Notes: generated by a model not told the origin, from the sequence alone. A DNA stretch of 64,000 nucleotides from Neorhizobium lilium (GCF_004053875.1 NZ_SBIP01000003.1:248001-312000); one strand, 5' to 3'; positions 46,968 through 56,130 are shown, counted from the first letter of the stretch. Numbers and translations are program-made.

Positions 46968-47747
46968 TCAGATCTTTTTCCGTGCGACCGGTGCCGGCTC
47001 GGCGGTCGTCAGCTTGAACTCCGCCATCTCCTTCGGAGTCAGGTAATAGAGCCGGTCGGGTGGGGTCTCCAGGGCGTGAAACCACAGCCCCGCCTCGATC
47101 CCCATCTCCTGCAGGTGGCGCGCCACCCGCGCCGTGGTCGCCTGCGCGCTCGACATGGCCTGATCGGCGCTGGGGTGGTCCTTGCTACCGTTGAATACCT
47201 GGTGGACGCCGATGACGGCATCCTTCTCTGCTATGCGGCCGACGCCGCCCGCAAAGACGATCGGGCAGGAGGAGGCGCAGAGTGCCTTGGAGGCAACCTT
47301 GGTGTTGAGCTTCTTCTCGCGGATCAGCTTCGACATGGCGATTGCATCCTCAACGGAGCCGCCAGGAGAGTTGAGCGCGATGACCTTCACGTACTCGCCT
47401 CGGGCCTCGATCTCCTGCGCGAAGCGGGCGCTCGCACCGGGATCGATCGCACCTTCTGCCAGCAGTACGCCGCCGGTCTGGAGCTCGAAGCGGATCGCCT
47501 TTCGCAGGACTTCGGCCGGGCTTGCGGGCTCGACGGGAGGCGCCGCCGGCCGGCCGTCCGTCAATGCGGGCGGCAGAACGGGCTGGTCCTCGTGGAGAGG
47601 GTCGAAACCGGGAAGCCCCGCATTGGCGCGGGAAATGTCGCGGATGTCGATAACGAGGAAAATGGCAGCAGCCGAGAGCAGGGCATAGAAGGCCCCGCGC
47701 ATCAGCATCCCGTCGTCGAGCCTGCGAAGGGCTTCACCGATCCTCAT
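46968..47747 (-). CDS. Membrane-anchored periplasmic ClpP-like protein (COG3904 type)
   Basis: The 259-residue product has one N-terminal membrane segment (residues 18-37), a Pro-rich linker, and a ClpP/SppA-like domain from about residue 85. LNSPGGSVEDAIAMSKLIRE is near 124-143, where GG forms the oxyanion loop. ALCASSCPIVFAGG follows with the likely nucleophile Ser, and GVHQVF with a His, both near where ClpP has them. It may be a periplasmic serine protease. Its start overlaps the membrane-protein gene by 4 bp (ATGA), so the two should work together. Confidence 0.78.
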   Translation of the reverse strand: MRIGEALRRLDDGMLMRGAFYALLSAAAIFLVIDIRDISRANAGLPGFDPLHEDQPVLPPALTDGRPAAPPVEPASPAEVLRKAIRFELQTGGVLLAEGAIDPGASARFAQEIEARGEYVKVIALNSPGGSVEDAIAMSKLIREKKLNTKVASKALCASSCPIVFAGGVGRIAEKDAVIGVHQVFNGSKDHPSADQAMSSAQATTARVARHLQEMGIEAGLWFHALETPPDRLYYLTPKEMAEFKLTTAEPAPVARKKI

Positions 47748-49084
47748 GCGTCCGGTCCCGGCGCGACATGCGTCCGGTCCCGCCGCGATTTCAGGTCGAG
47801 ATTGGTGATGTTGTTGTGCTCATCCGCAATGTCCCCGGGTTCGAGCTCCGCTTCGACTGGTCCAAGGGGCTCTGGTGGCGTGGCTGGCGTCACAGCACCC
47901 ATCGCGCTCACTGCTCTCTGGATTTCGAGTGCCTGAAGGAGTTCCGCCGCCGTGATGCGTTCTGCAAAGGGCATGTCCTCTTCCTGGCGCCGAATGGCTC
48001 CATGTACGACGGCGAGAATGAACACCATGACGCCGGGCAAAAGATCGATTGAAATGGCGCCAGCCCAGGCCGGGATGAAATCGGGCGCGTATTCCAGAAC
48101 GGCAGCCGCCGAAGACAGCGGCACGAAGCGCCGCTCCACGACGGGCGGTCGCGAAAGAATATCGTCGGCGGCCTTTGCCAGCGCCTTGGACTGCGAGGTG
48201 ACGGAGGCCTTGACTGTCTCCATCACCTGGTTCTGGCGGTTGATCAGGTCCGGCGCTGCCCCGTCCGGCACGGGGGCGATGAAGCCCAGCGAAAGATCGT
48301 CTGCCGCGCGGCGGATCGAAGGTGCGACGGATGTCTGCGCCAGCGAAGTGATGATGCCGGTCAGGGCCACGGCCTCGGTGGAGAACTGGTCGGCGCGCGG
48401 CTCGATGGCACCGGGTGCCGACACCAGCGTCCGCATGGCTTCGAGCCGCTTCTGCCCTTGGGCGAACAAGTCGGCGACCTGCTCCCGCGAAGCATTGATG
48501 CCGTTTTCGAGACCCTTCATCTGGGCTGACATCTGCGACAGGAGCTGAACGACACTGCCCGAGCCGGTCGTGCCGGTCAGCGAACCGGACTGCCGCTCTA
48601 CGCCCGCCAGCTGGGCGAACCGCTCGCCTGCGCGCTGGATGTCAGGCAGCAGGCCCTGCACCGACAACGCGTTCTGATAGGCACGGTCGAGATCGGTCGT
48701 ATAATCCTCCACCGTCTCGGACAGATGCTGTTCCACGGCGGCCGAGCCCGCAAGCGCTGCGGCATTCAGCCAGCTCGACATGGCCATGATCATGGCCGCA
48801 CCGATCGCCATGACGAACAGCATGCCGGCACGCCCGGTGCGGGTCGTCACATGCGGATAAAAGCGGGCCATATAGGACCAGAAGGCATAGATGCCGACCG
48901 ATACCGAAGCCGAATAGATAAGGGCTGCGAAGAACACGGCGGTGGGCGAGCCGTCAAGAATGCTGCGCGCGCCCAGATAGGTATAGACGCCGGAGGCCAG
49001 CGCCAGAACGGCCAGCGCAAACCGGGTCATCGTCTCCACGGCCGCGACGCCGTCGTGCAAGCGTTGGGAAGCGCCAAGCGCCAT
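47744..49084 (-). CDS. Large membrane protein of unknown function with helical periplasmic domain
   Basis: ATG 49084-49082 follows GGAG by 6 nt and gives 446 residues. An upstream frame to 49207 lacks a site. Three membrane segments lie at residues 18-45, 47-72 and 86-115. They are followed by about 220 mostly helical residues (coiled-coil-prone, e.g. VEQHLSETVEDYTTDLDRAY) and a fourth segment near 360-385. A polar tail holds FAERITAAELLQALEIQRAV. I do not recognise the family. It is co-translated with the ClpP-like gene that follows and could be its scaffold or substrate. Confidence 0.6.
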   Translation of the reverse strand: MALGASQRLHDGVAAVETMTRFALAVLALASGVYTYLGARSILDGSPTAVFFAALIYSASVSVGIYAFWSYMARFYPHVTTRTGRAGMLFVMAIGAAMIMAMSSWLNAAALAGSAAVEQHLSETVEDYTTDLDRAYQNALSVQGLLPDIQRAGERFAQLAGVERQSGSLTGTTGSGSVVQLLSQMSAQMKGLENGINASREQVADLFAQGQKRLEAMRTLVSAPGAIEPRADQFSTEAVALTGIITSLAQTSVAPSIRRAADDLSLGFIAPVPDGAAPDLINRQNQVMETVKASVTSQSKALAKAADDILSRPPVVERRFVPLSSAAAVLEYAPDFIPAWAGAISIDLLPGVMVFILAVVHGAIRRQEEDMPFAERITAAELLQALEIQRAVSAMGAVTPATPPEPLGPVEAELEPGDIADEHNNITNLDLKSRRDRTHVAPGPDA

Positions 49085-49341
49085 GGTCATCTCCGGAAGG
49101 GCAGCGGAAAAAGGAATGTATTCCTTAAAAGAGAATGAAGAAACGGGCAGAATGAAGGCGTGGCCGGCAACGCCCACCTCTCCGAACGAACATGGCGGAG
49201 CGGGCATCAGTAACGCGCCGGTCCTAGCCCATCCGTACTAGTGGGCTTTCGTCAGCCTCCATGCGAAGGAAGCCGGGTTCTTTTATTGCGCCCGCAGACG
49301 TGATCGTAATTTTAAGAATGGGAATTATCGAAGAGGGAAAA
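49085..49341. other. Divergent promoter region between membrane-protein gene and lipoprotein gene
   Basis: About 260 bp with no gene. A hairpin AGCCCA/TGGGCT lies at 49226-49247 around a loop holding ACTAGT, followed by TTTCG on the plus strand, which might attenuate the lipoprotein gene. Ribosome sites occur at both ends. Nothing else is visible. Confidence 0.4.
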
Positions 49342-49653
49342 ATGTTAAAGAAAGCTATTGTGGGGACGATGTCACTCATCATGGTCGCGGGCTTGGCGTC
49401 GTGCCAGACACCCCAGGAATCCGCAACCAGTGCTCAGATGACATGTAATGCCCAAGGACTGAGAGCCGGCACAAGGCAATACGACAGATGTGTGGGTGCG
49501 ACTTATCAAAGCAATCGTGTACAGGCCCAGCAGGCGGAAAATAACGCTGTCGCCGGAGCTGCTTTGGGGGTCGTCGGCGGGGCAGTCCTGGGGGCTAGCT
49601 TGAACGATCATCCCCATTACTATCGTCGTTGCGGACGATGGGGCTGCTACTAA
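49342..49653 (+). CDS. Small lipoprotein with glycine-zipper segment
   Basis: ATG 49342 follows GAGGG and gives 103 residues. The signal peptide is MLKKAIVGTMSLIMVAGL and the lipobox LASC puts lipidated Cys at residue 21. The remainder holds a glycine-zipper-like stretch VAGAALGVVGGAVLGASL near residues 72-89, and a tail with YYRRCGRWGCY. Such segments occur in outer-membrane lipoproteins of the SlyB/OmpA-linker type. The upstream gene frame to 49261 is ignored. A strong terminator follows at 49705. Confidence 0.7.
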   Translation: MLKKAIVGTMSLIMVAGLASCQTPQESATSAQMTCNAQGLRAGTRQYDRCVGATYQSNRVQAQQAENNAVAGAALGVVGGAVLGASLNDHPHYYRRCGRWGCY

Positions 49654-49704
49654 GCCAGTTGCGCGATCTGCTGGCGCAGAGCTCAACACTATAAAAACAG
49701 ACAT

Positions 49705-49741
49705 TTAAAGGGTGTCGCCTGAAAAAGGAGACACCCTTTAA
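49705..49741. terminator. Strong hairpin terminator between lipoprotein and lyase-like genes
   Basis: TTAAAGGGTGTC (49705-49716) and GACACCCTTTAA (49730-49741) are perfect 12-bp complements with a 13-nt loop. Located 51 bp after the lipoprotein stop and 55 bp past the stop of the opposing lyase-like gene, it can act on both strands. Confidence 0.75.
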
Positions 49742-49796
49742 GGTGATAATGTCACCTCCATCTCTATGGGCACGGTCTCCCAAGAGCCTGAACCGC

Positions 49797-51380
49797 TCAC
49801 CCTAGGCCATGCAACCGCTTGATCGGCATTTCACCGCGTCCGAAACCGCCAAGAGCGAAGAACCCGTCTATGGCATGGATGGGGGAAAGGGCAATGAGAT
49901 CGGTGAGGAAGGCTTCCGAGGACAGGTCCTGCTCGATCGCTTCGACCTCCACCGACAGCGGCCGGTCGACCGTATAGAAGGCGGCATGCCGGCGGACCAC
50001 GTCGTAGACGAGTTTAACGGCGCCGGCAGGTTCGTCCCCCTGTATGTCCATGGCCTGGCAGGCCAGCAGCGCCTCGAGCGCCGCCAGACGCTTCAGCGCC
50101 TGGGTTTGCCGCTCGAAACGCTCGATCACCAGTGGAAGGAAGGCCGCCTCGTCCTCCATTCCGCCGGCGACGACGAGGGACTGGGCCGAGACCGGATTGA
50201 TCATGGACAGGACCCGCGAGAAAATCTCGCCGGCCAGCTTGATGATTGGTCCGAACCCGGTTGCAATTGCTCCCTCCGGCACCAGATTGACCGGCAGGCT
50301 GCGTCTTTGGCCGTTGCCGAGCAGGACGCAGCGGTTGAAGGAGTTGCGGGCGGCATGGGCCATGCAGAGCACGGCCGATTCAAGCAGCACGGTGACATCG
50401 AGCGGCAGCGAGCCGCCGGAGGTCAGCACCTTGCCCTCGACGATCACCGGATTGTCGTCGGACCGGCCGGTCGCCGCCAGCACCTTGTGGCCGGCGCTGA
50501 GTATGCTTTCATAGACGGCGCCGAAGACCTGGGGGATCATGCGCAGGCTGAGCGGGTCCTGGATATGGGTCGCATGCGGCCAGGCCCAGCCTTCCGATGC
50601 GTTGCACAGCCACTGGCCGATCATTGCCTCGCGGGCAGTGCCCACATGCGTCACCGCAAGCCAGGGATCGCGCGATGCTCCCATTGCGCCGGATGCGGCA
50701 AGGCCGGTGGCAAGCAAAGCGCGCACGGCGCCCGCCGCACCGCGTGTCGCCTCCGCCGCTGCCGCAAAGCTCACCGAATTGACGCTGAGCGAGGCGAGGC
50801 TGTCGCGGGGCGCCATGCGGAATATGTGGAGGCCCGCCCGCCGGAAGGCTTCCTCGGCCGGCAGCCGCTCGCCCCGATACATGGCTTCGCCGACGCCGGT
50901 CAGCACGGCGCCGATCTGCCCCATCAGGCCGATATCGGCACAGCCGATCGAGCCGGTCCGCCGCACCACGGGGATCACGTCGGCGGCAAGGAGATCGAGA
51001 TAGGATTGCACAAGATCCGTCGAGCAGCCGACATAGCCGGTCAGTGCCGTATTGACGCGCAATGCCATAGCGTTGCGCACCACGGACATCGGGAAAGGTT
51101 TGCCCGTGCCGAAATGATGGGCGCGCACGAGGCCAAGATTGAAGGCATCCAGATCCTCGGCGGACCAGGCCACATCCTTCATGGCGCCGACGCCGGTGGT
51201 CGCGCCATAAACGGGTTGGCCGTCCGCGATAGCCTTTTCCAGAACGTCCCGAGCAGCCTGGACCCGCGCAAACCCTTCGGGTTCCACGCTGATCTCCGCC
51301 TTGCCTTTGCCGATCGTCAGCAGCTCCGCAAAGCCGAGCGGCTGGCCGGTTAGTTCGATCTGGATTTTCATGTCGGACAT
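49797..51380 (-). CDS. Aromatic amino acid ammonia-lyase-fold protein lacking the MIO triad
   Basis: The start is ATG 51380-51378 behind AAAGGT, giving 527 residues. Overall layout and blocks match the histidine/phenylalanine ammonia-lyase superfamily: PVYGATTGVG near residue 57, GSIG at 143-146, IQDPLSLRMIPQVFG near 273-287 and AQSLVVAGGMEDEA. The triad that forms the MIO cofactor should be Ala-Ser-Gly after GSxG. Here it is Cys147-Ala148-Asp149. The Tyr usually before SLR is Leu277, and the GGNFHG loop reads GGSLPL. A normal lyase reaction is therefore unlikely. The true reaction is unknown. Confidence 0.75.
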   Translation of the reverse strand: MSDMKIQIELTGQPLGFAELLTIGKGKAEISVEPEGFARVQAARDVLEKAIADGQPVYGATTGVGAMKDVAWSAEDLDAFNLGLVRAHHFGTGKPFPMSVVRNAMALRVNTALTGYVGCSTDLVQSYLDLLAADVIPVVRRTGSIGCADIGLMGQIGAVLTGVGEAMYRGERLPAEEAFRRAGLHIFRMAPRDSLASLSVNSVSFAAAAEATRGAAGAVRALLATGLAASGAMGASRDPWLAVTHVGTAREAMIGQWLCNASEGWAWPHATHIQDPLSLRMIPQVFGAVYESILSAGHKVLAATGRSDDNPVIVEGKVLTSGGSLPLDVTVLLESAVLCMAHAARNSFNRCVLLGNGQRRSLPVNLVPEGAIATGFGPIIKLAGEIFSRVLSMINPVSAQSLVVAGGMEDEAAFLPLVIERFERQTQALKRLAALEALLACQAMDIQGDEPAGAVKLVYDVVRRHAAFYTVDRPLSVEVEAIEQDLSSEAFLTDLIALSPIHAIDGFFALGGFGRGEMPIKRLHGLG

Positions 51381-51416
51381 TTGATCACCTTTGCCGCAGA
51401 TTAGCGCGGGTGCGGC

Positions 51417-51434
51417 TTTGGGGTATATCCCAAA
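51417..51434. promoter_or_regulatory. 18-bp dyad operator candidate before the lyase-like gene
   Basis: TTTGGG-GTATAT-CCCAAA has perfect 6-bp arms and lies 37-54 bp before the lyase-like start, between it and ubiB. The position suits a repressor operator or a -10 overlap. It may mean the gene has its own control and is not simply read from ubiB. Confidence 0.45.
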
Positions 51435-51472
51435 ACGGAGACATGAAGCGAGATTGCGACCGGTGCGGCGGT

Positions 51473-53032
51473 TTACAGCGTGAGGGCGATATAGAGCAGC
51501 GACAGCGCGATGATCCAGAGCGCAATCCGGCCGGACCGGCCATGCCGCGCTTCCGCCTTGCCGATCGCGTCGGCGGTTTCCGGGTCGAAGCGCAGCCCGT
51601 TTTCGCTCATGCGGACGAGCTCCTTGTGCAGCGTCTCGGTCTTGGAGGCAATCTCGGGCACGGCTTCCGCAAGCTTGATCGCCGCTTTGACGCCGTCGCG
51701 CAGGTCCGCAACGATGCGTTTCGGCCCCAGATTGTCGCGAATCCACTGGCCGACGACGGGTTCCGACGCTTTCCACATGTTGAAGCGTGGGTCGAGCATG
51801 CGCGCGACGCCTTCCACGACCACCATGGTCTTCTGCAGCAGGATCAGTTCCGGCCGCGTCTGCATCTCGAACAGGTCGGTCACCTCGAACAGCAGCGCCA
51901 GCAGGCGCGCCATGGAGATGGTTTCGGCCGGCTGGCCGTGGATGGGCTCGCCAATGGCGCGGATCGCCTGCGCAAAGGCCGCGACATCGTGGTGCGCGGG
52001 CACGTAACCCGCTTCGAAATGAACCTCGGCGACACGCAGGTAATCGCGGGTGATGAAGCCGAACAGAATTTCGGCCAGGAACCGCCGTTCCTTTCGCCCG
52101 AGCCGCCCGACGATACCCATGTCGACGGCGACGACGGTGCCGTTGGGATCGACGAACAGGTTGCCGGGGTGCATGTCGGCATGGAAGAAGCCGTCGCGCA
52201 GCGTGTGGCGCAGGAAGGACTGGATCAGAGTCTCCGCCAGCTTTTCCAGATCATGCCCGGCGCTGCGAAGCGCCTCGATATTGTTCATCTTGACGCCATC
52301 GATCCATTCCATGGTGATGACGTCGCGGCCGGTTCGCTCCCAGTCCACCGTGGGCACACGGAAGCCGGGATCGTCCGCCGTATTCTGCGCGAGCTCCGAA
52401 AGCGCCGCAGCTTCCAGCCGCAGGTCCATTTCCATCTTGGTGGTCTGTTCGAGTGTGCGCGTCACCTCGACAGGGCGCAGACGACGGCTCGACGGCACGA
52501 ACCGTTCCTGCAGGCGCGAAAGGACATACATGCCCTCGATGTCATGGGCGAAGCGCTGGCGGATGCCGGGACGCACCACTTTCACGGCCACCTGGCGGTC
52601 GCCGATCATGCAGGGGTGCACCTGCGCAATTGAGGCGGCGGCGATCGGTTCGCCGAAGGACGTGTAGAGATCGGAAATCGGCCGCCCGAGCGAGGCTTCG
52701 ACAGCAGCTTTTGCCACCGGAGTCGGGAAGAACGCCATGCGATCCTGCAGCATGGACAGATCGATGGCCCAATCGACGCCGACCACATCCGGGCGGGTTG
52801 CCAGAAACTGCCCGATCTTCACATAGGAAGGCCCCAGGCGATCGACGGCGCGTGTCAGCCTTTCGCTGCGCGCCTGTTTCTTGGCGCGGAAGCGGGCAAG
52901 CGGTTCGGTCAGAATCTTGATGAACCCAACGACGGGCGGCATGTCCTGGGTCGGCAGGGCGGAAACGACCCCTTCGCGCACCAGAACCCAGCCCACCCGG
53001 GCAAGCCGAAAATAAGCGCCAAGCGTACTCAT
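51473..53032 (-). CDS. ubiB: UbiB-family atypical kinase (ubiquinone synthesis)
   Basis: The 519-residue protein has the atypical-kinase signature SYVKIGQFLATRPD near residues 67-80 (KxGQ), AAASIAQVHPC near 126-136, the catalytic FFHADMHPGNLFVDPNG near 281-297 and DMGIVGR. One membrane segment is at the C-terminus (ALWIIALSLLYIALTL). UbiB is required for ubiquinone assembly, probably through ATP-driven handling of lipids. Its start is 3 bp after the ubiE stop. Confidence 0.95.
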   Translation of the reverse strand: MSTLGAYFRLARVGWVLVREGVVSALPTQDMPPVVGFIKILTEPLARFRAKKQARSERLTRAVDRLGPSYVKIGQFLATRPDVVGVDWAIDLSMLQDRMAFFPTPVAKAAVEASLGRPISDLYTSFGEPIAAASIAQVHPCMIGDRQVAVKVVRPGIRQRFAHDIEGMYVLSRLQERFVPSSRRLRPVEVTRTLEQTTKMEMDLRLEAAALSELAQNTADDPGFRVPTVDWERTGRDVITMEWIDGVKMNNIEALRSAGHDLEKLAETLIQSFLRHTLRDGFFHADMHPGNLFVDPNGTVVAVDMGIVGRLGRKERRFLAEILFGFITRDYLRVAEVHFEAGYVPAHHDVAAFAQAIRAIGEPIHGQPAETISMARLLALLFEVTDLFEMQTRPELILLQKTMVVVEGVARMLDPRFNMWKASEPVVGQWIRDNLGPKRIVADLRDGVKAAIKLAEAVPEIASKTETLHKELVRMSENGLRFDPETADAIGKAEARHGRSGRIALWIIALSLLYIALTL

Positions 53033-53035
53033 CCC

Positions 53036-53812
53036 TTACAGTTTCCAGCCGGAATGCAGGGCCGCTATGCCGCCGGTGTAATTGGTGAAGGTGACGCGGG
53101 AGAAGCCGGCATTGCGGATCATGGCCGCGAAATTCTCCTGGTTGGGGAATTTGCGGATGGATTCGACCAGATATTGGTAGGGTTCGGCCTCGCCGGTGAT
53201 CATCTTGCCGAAGCGCGGGATCGCCTTGAACGACCATTCTTCATAGAAGCGCTCCAGAAGCGGCATTTCGACCTCGGAAAACTCCAGCACGAGAAGCCGT
53301 CCGCCGCGCTTCAGCACGCGGTAGGCTTCCTTCAGCGCCACGTCGATATGCGGCACATTGCGGATGCCGAAGGCGATGGTGTAGGCATCGAAGGAATTGT
53401 CGTCGAAGGGCAGTGATTCCGCATTGGCTTCCACGAAGGTAAGATTGTCGGAGAGGCGCTGTTTTGCGGCGCGTTCGGCACCGACCCCCAGCATGGAGCC
53501 GTTGATGTCGAGAACGGTCACATGCGCCAGACGATCGGAGGCCTCGACGATACGGAATGCGATGTCGCCCGTGCCGCCCGCCACATCGAGCGTCCTGTAG
53601 CCGGCATCCTTGCGCGGGTTGAGGGCAGCGATCAGGGCATCCTTCCACACCCGGTGCATGCCCGCCGACATGACGTCGTTCATCACGTCGTAGCGCTTGG
53701 CGACCTTGTGGAAGACGTCGTTGACCAGGGTCTGCTTTTCACCTTCCGCCACCTGGCGAAAGCCGTAGGAGGTTTCCATCCCGCCGTCGGCGCTGGTACG
53801 AGCTTCGGTCAT
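53036..53812 (-). CDS. ubiE: Ubiquinone/menaquinone C-methyltransferase
   Basis: ATG 53812 follows AAGGAG by 7 nt, giving 258 residues. The SAM methyltransferase signatures are [20 protein letters not shown] near residues 33-52, [12 protein letters not shown] near 76-87 (motif I), and [20 protein letters not shown] near 147-166. It methylates the quinone ring. It heads ubiE-ubiB, with a 12-bp palindrome in the divergent promoter region shared with mutM. Confidence 0.96.
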   Translation of the reverse strand: MTEARTSADGGMETSYGFRQVAEGEKQTLVNDVFHKVAKRYDVMNDVMSAGMHRVWKDALIAALNPRKDAGYRTLDVAGGTGDIAFRIVEASDRLAHVTVLDINGSMLGVGAERAAKQRLSDNLTFVEANAESLPFDDNSFDAYTIAFGIRNVPHIDVALKEAYRVLKRGGRLLVLEFSEVEMPLLERFYEEWSFKAIPRFGKMITGEAEPYQYLVESIRKFPNQENFAAMIRNAGFSRVTFTNYTGGIAALHSGWKL

Positions 53813-53909
53813 TGGCGAACTCCTTGACGCAATTCCGGGGGAGGCCATAGCGATCAGCGCTGGGCCTCTCTATCTGTGGCGCGGCCTATACATACAGCGG
53901 AGCCGCTCG

Positions 53910-53921
53910 GGTCTATAGACC
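53910..53921. promoter_or_regulatory. 12-bp palindrome in ubiE/mutM divergent promoter
   Basis: GGTCTATAGACC is perfectly self-complementary. It lies 98-109 bp before the ubiE start and 38-49 bp before mutM, where promoter elements of both genes should be. It may be a shared operator. Confidence 0.4.
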
Positions 53922-53958
53922 AGGATCGGTTACCGCGAAACAGGAAGTTAGGAACACC

Positions 53959-54837
53959 ATGCCCGAATTGCCAGAGGTGGAAACCGTAAGGCGAGGCCTG
54001 GCGCCGGTTATGGAGGGCGCCCGGATCGAAAGACTGGAACTCAACCGGCCGGACCTTCGCTTCCCCTTGCCGGAGAATTTTGCCCAGGCTGTGACGGGAC
54101 GCCGCATCGTCTCGCTCGGCAGGCGGGCCAAATATCTCCTGATCGAGCTTGAAGACGACCTGACGATCGTGGCGCATCTGGGCATGTCCGGCTCCTTCCG
54201 CATCGAGGACGATGTGATGGGCGATTTCCACCATCCGCGCTCCAAGGATAGGAAGCACGATCATGTCGTCTTCCACCTCCAGGGGCCGAAGGGGCCGCTG
54301 CGGGTCATCTATAATGATCCGAGGCGTTTCGGTTTCATGCACATCTGGAAGCGTAGTGAACTCGATCTTTATCCTGCCTTTGCCGAACTTGGTCCGGAGC
54401 CGACCGGCAATGCCCTGAGTGAGGCCTATCTGGCCGCGCGCTTCGCAAACAGGAGCCAGCCGCTCAAGAGTGCGCTTCTCGACCAGACGGTGGTGGCGGG
54501 CCTCGGCAACATCTATGTCTGCGAGGCGCTGTGGCGGGCTCACCTGTCACCGAAACGTACGGCAGGCTCGGTCGTCACTATGACGGGCCGGCCGAAAAAG
54601 GAACTCCTGCTGCTCACCACGGCCATTCGCGAGGTCATAGCCGATGCGATCGCGGCCGGCGGCTCGTCGCTGCGCGACCATATCCAGACGGATGGTTCTC
54701 TCGGCTACTTCCAGCATTCCTTTTCGGTCTACGACCAGGAAGGCAAGCCTTGTCGCACGCCGGACTGCGGCGGTATGGTGGCGCGCATCACGCAAGCCGG
54801 TCGCTCCACCTTCTATTGCCCCGCCTGTCAGCGGTGA
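53959..54837 (+). CDS. mutM: Formamidopyrimidine-DNA glycosylase
   Basis: The 292-residue repair enzyme starts [14 protein letters not shown], so the catalytic Pro2 and Glu3 are in place. The H2TH region [20 protein letters not shown] near residues 174-193 and the C-terminal zinc finger with CRTPDCGG and FYCPACQR near 263-291 complete it. It excises 8-oxoguanine and similar lesions. The ATG follows TTAGGAACACC. An enoyl-CoA hydratase gene follows with 41 bp between. Confidence 0.97.
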   Translation: MPELPEVETVRRGLAPVMEGARIERLELNRPDLRFPLPENFAQAVTGRRIVSLGRRAKYLLIELEDDLTIVAHLGMSGSFRIEDDVMGDFHHPRSKDRKHDHVVFHLQGPKGPLRVIYNDPRRFGFMHIWKRSELDLYPAFAELGPEPTGNALSEAYLAARFANRSQPLKSALLDQTVVAGLGNIYVCEALWRAHLSPKRTAGSVVTMTGRPKKELLLLTTAIREVIADAIAAGGSSLRDHIQTDGSLGYFQHSFSVYDQEGKPCRTPDCGGMVARITQAGRSTFYCPACQR

Positions 54838-54878
54838 GAAGGCGAAGCCGGTTCGCAAGACCCGGGAGAGGAGAGCCG

Positions 54879-55652
54879 ATGATCTATGAGACCTTGTTGA
54901 CCGAAACCCGGGGCGCCGTCGCGCTCGTGACGCTCAACCGTCCGAAGGCACTGAATGCGCTGAACTCCGTCCTGATGGCGGAACTGACCGATGTCCTGGC
55001 GGATCTTGCCAGGGACGAGGCAATCGGCGCCGTCGTGCTGACCGGGTCGGACAAGGCCTTTGCTGCCGGTGCCGACATCAAGGAGATGCAGGGCATCGAT
55101 TTCATCGATGCCTATCTGCAGGACTTCATTTCCGGATGGGAAGGGGTCGCATCTTTTCGAAAGCCGCTGATCGCCGCGGTATCCGGCTTTGCGCTCGGCG
55201 GCGGCTGCGAACTCGCCATGATGTGCGATTTCATCATCGCCTCCGAAACGGCCAAATTCGGTCAGCCGGAAATTACGCTCGGGGTCATTCCCGGCATGGG
55301 CGGCTCGCAGCGCCTCACCCGCGCCGTCGGCAAGGCCAAGGCCATGGATATGGTGCTGACCGGGCGGATGATGGATGCAGCCGAGGCGGAACGGGCGGGC
55401 CTCGTGTCGCGCATCGTCGCCCCGGAGCAACTGGTCGAGGAGGCCATGGCGGCGGCGACGAGGATCGCTTCCTTTCCCCGCGCAGCCGTGCTCATGGCCA
55501 AGGAAGCAGTCAACCGCTCCTTCGAGGCGACGCTTGGGGAAGGGCTGCGTTTCGAGCGGCGGCTTTTCCATTCGCTCTTTGCCACCACCGATCAGAAGGA
55601 AGGCATGGCGGCATTCGCTGACAAGCGCCCGCCGCAGTTCTCGAACAGATAG
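54879..55652 (+). CDS. Enoyl-CoA hydratase
   Basis: ATG 54879 follows GAGAGGAG by 6 nt, giving 257 residues. The crotonase fold shows [16 protein letters not shown] near residues 60-75 (oxyanion loop and CoA site) and [19 protein letters not shown] near 105-123. The two glutamates used in hydration appear in the blocks around CEL and PEITLG. It hydrates trans-2-enoyl-CoA in beta-oxidation. It is a standard neighbour of dnaA in rhizobia. Confidence 0.93.
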   Translation: MIYETLLTETRGAVALVTLNRPKALNALNSVLMAELTDVLADLARDEAIGAVVLTGSDKAFAAGADIKEMQGIDFIDAYLQDFISGWEGVASFRKPLIAAVSGFALGGGCELAMMCDFIIASETAKFGQPEITLGVIPGMGGSQRLTRAVGKAKAMDMVLTGRMMDAAEAERAGLVSRIVAPEQLVEEAMAAATRIASFPRAAVLMAKEAVNRSFEATLGEGLRFERRLFHSLFATTDQKEGMAAFADKRPPQFSNR

Positions 55653-55683
55653 CGCCCTTGCCGCGCAAGGCTCAAAATGCGCG

Positions 55684-55712
55684 TTGACTGAGGAAGCTAT
55701 TCCCGCTATATG
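55684..55712 (+). promoter_or_regulatory. rpsT: Sigma-70 type promoter for rpsT
   Basis: TTGACT (55684-55689), a 17-bp spacer and TATATG (55707-55712) give a near-consensus promoter. The transcript start would be about 55719, leaving a leader of about 117 nt before rpsT. It also fits the 3' edge of the enoyl-CoA hydratase gene. Confidence 0.75.
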
Positions 55713-55835
55713 CCCGCCCACAGTTGGGAAGCCTGACCTTGGCTTCCTCTATTGCTCCCGTATTGCTGGATTGATGGTCGCAGGACCGGCGCGGCAATGG
55801 CGGAGTTTTGGTTTGAATTCGTAGAGAGGCATGAA

Positions 55836-56102
55836 ATGGCCAATACAACTTCGGCGAAAAAGGCGACCCGCAAGATCGCGCGCCGTACTGAAATCAACAA
55901 GGCGCGTCGTTCGCGCATGCGCGGCTTCATCCGCAAGGTGGAAGAAGCCATCGCAACGGGCGATCTGACGGTTGCCGCCGAGGCACTCAAGGCTGCGCAG
56001 CCGGAGATCCAGCGCGCTGCCACCAAGGGCGTTCTTCACCGCAATACGGCATCCCGCAAGGTGTCCCGTCTGGCGGCTCGTGTGAAGGCTCTGTCAGCCT
56101 GA
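55836..56102 (+). CDS. rpsT: 30S ribosomal protein S20
   Basis: ATG 55836 follows AGAGAGG and gives an 88-residue Lys/Arg/Ala-rich protein ([20 protein letters not shown] at the start, [20 protein letters not shown] near residues 60-79) that matches S20. It binds the 5' and 3' minor domains of 16S rRNA. The gene has its own promoter and a terminator at 56131 and lies directly before dnaA, as in other rhizobia. Confidence 0.97.
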   Translation: MANTTSAKKATRKIARRTEINKARRSRMRGFIRKVEEAIATGDLTVAAEALKAAQPEIQRAATKGVLHRNTASRKVSRLAARVKALSA

Positions 56103-56130
56103 ACTAACATCTCTGGTAGCATGAATAAGA

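Noticed and set aside
49809-51353. 514-codon open frame opposite the lyase-like gene
   Set aside because: Same effect: mirrored codon bias, no ribosome site and no domain.
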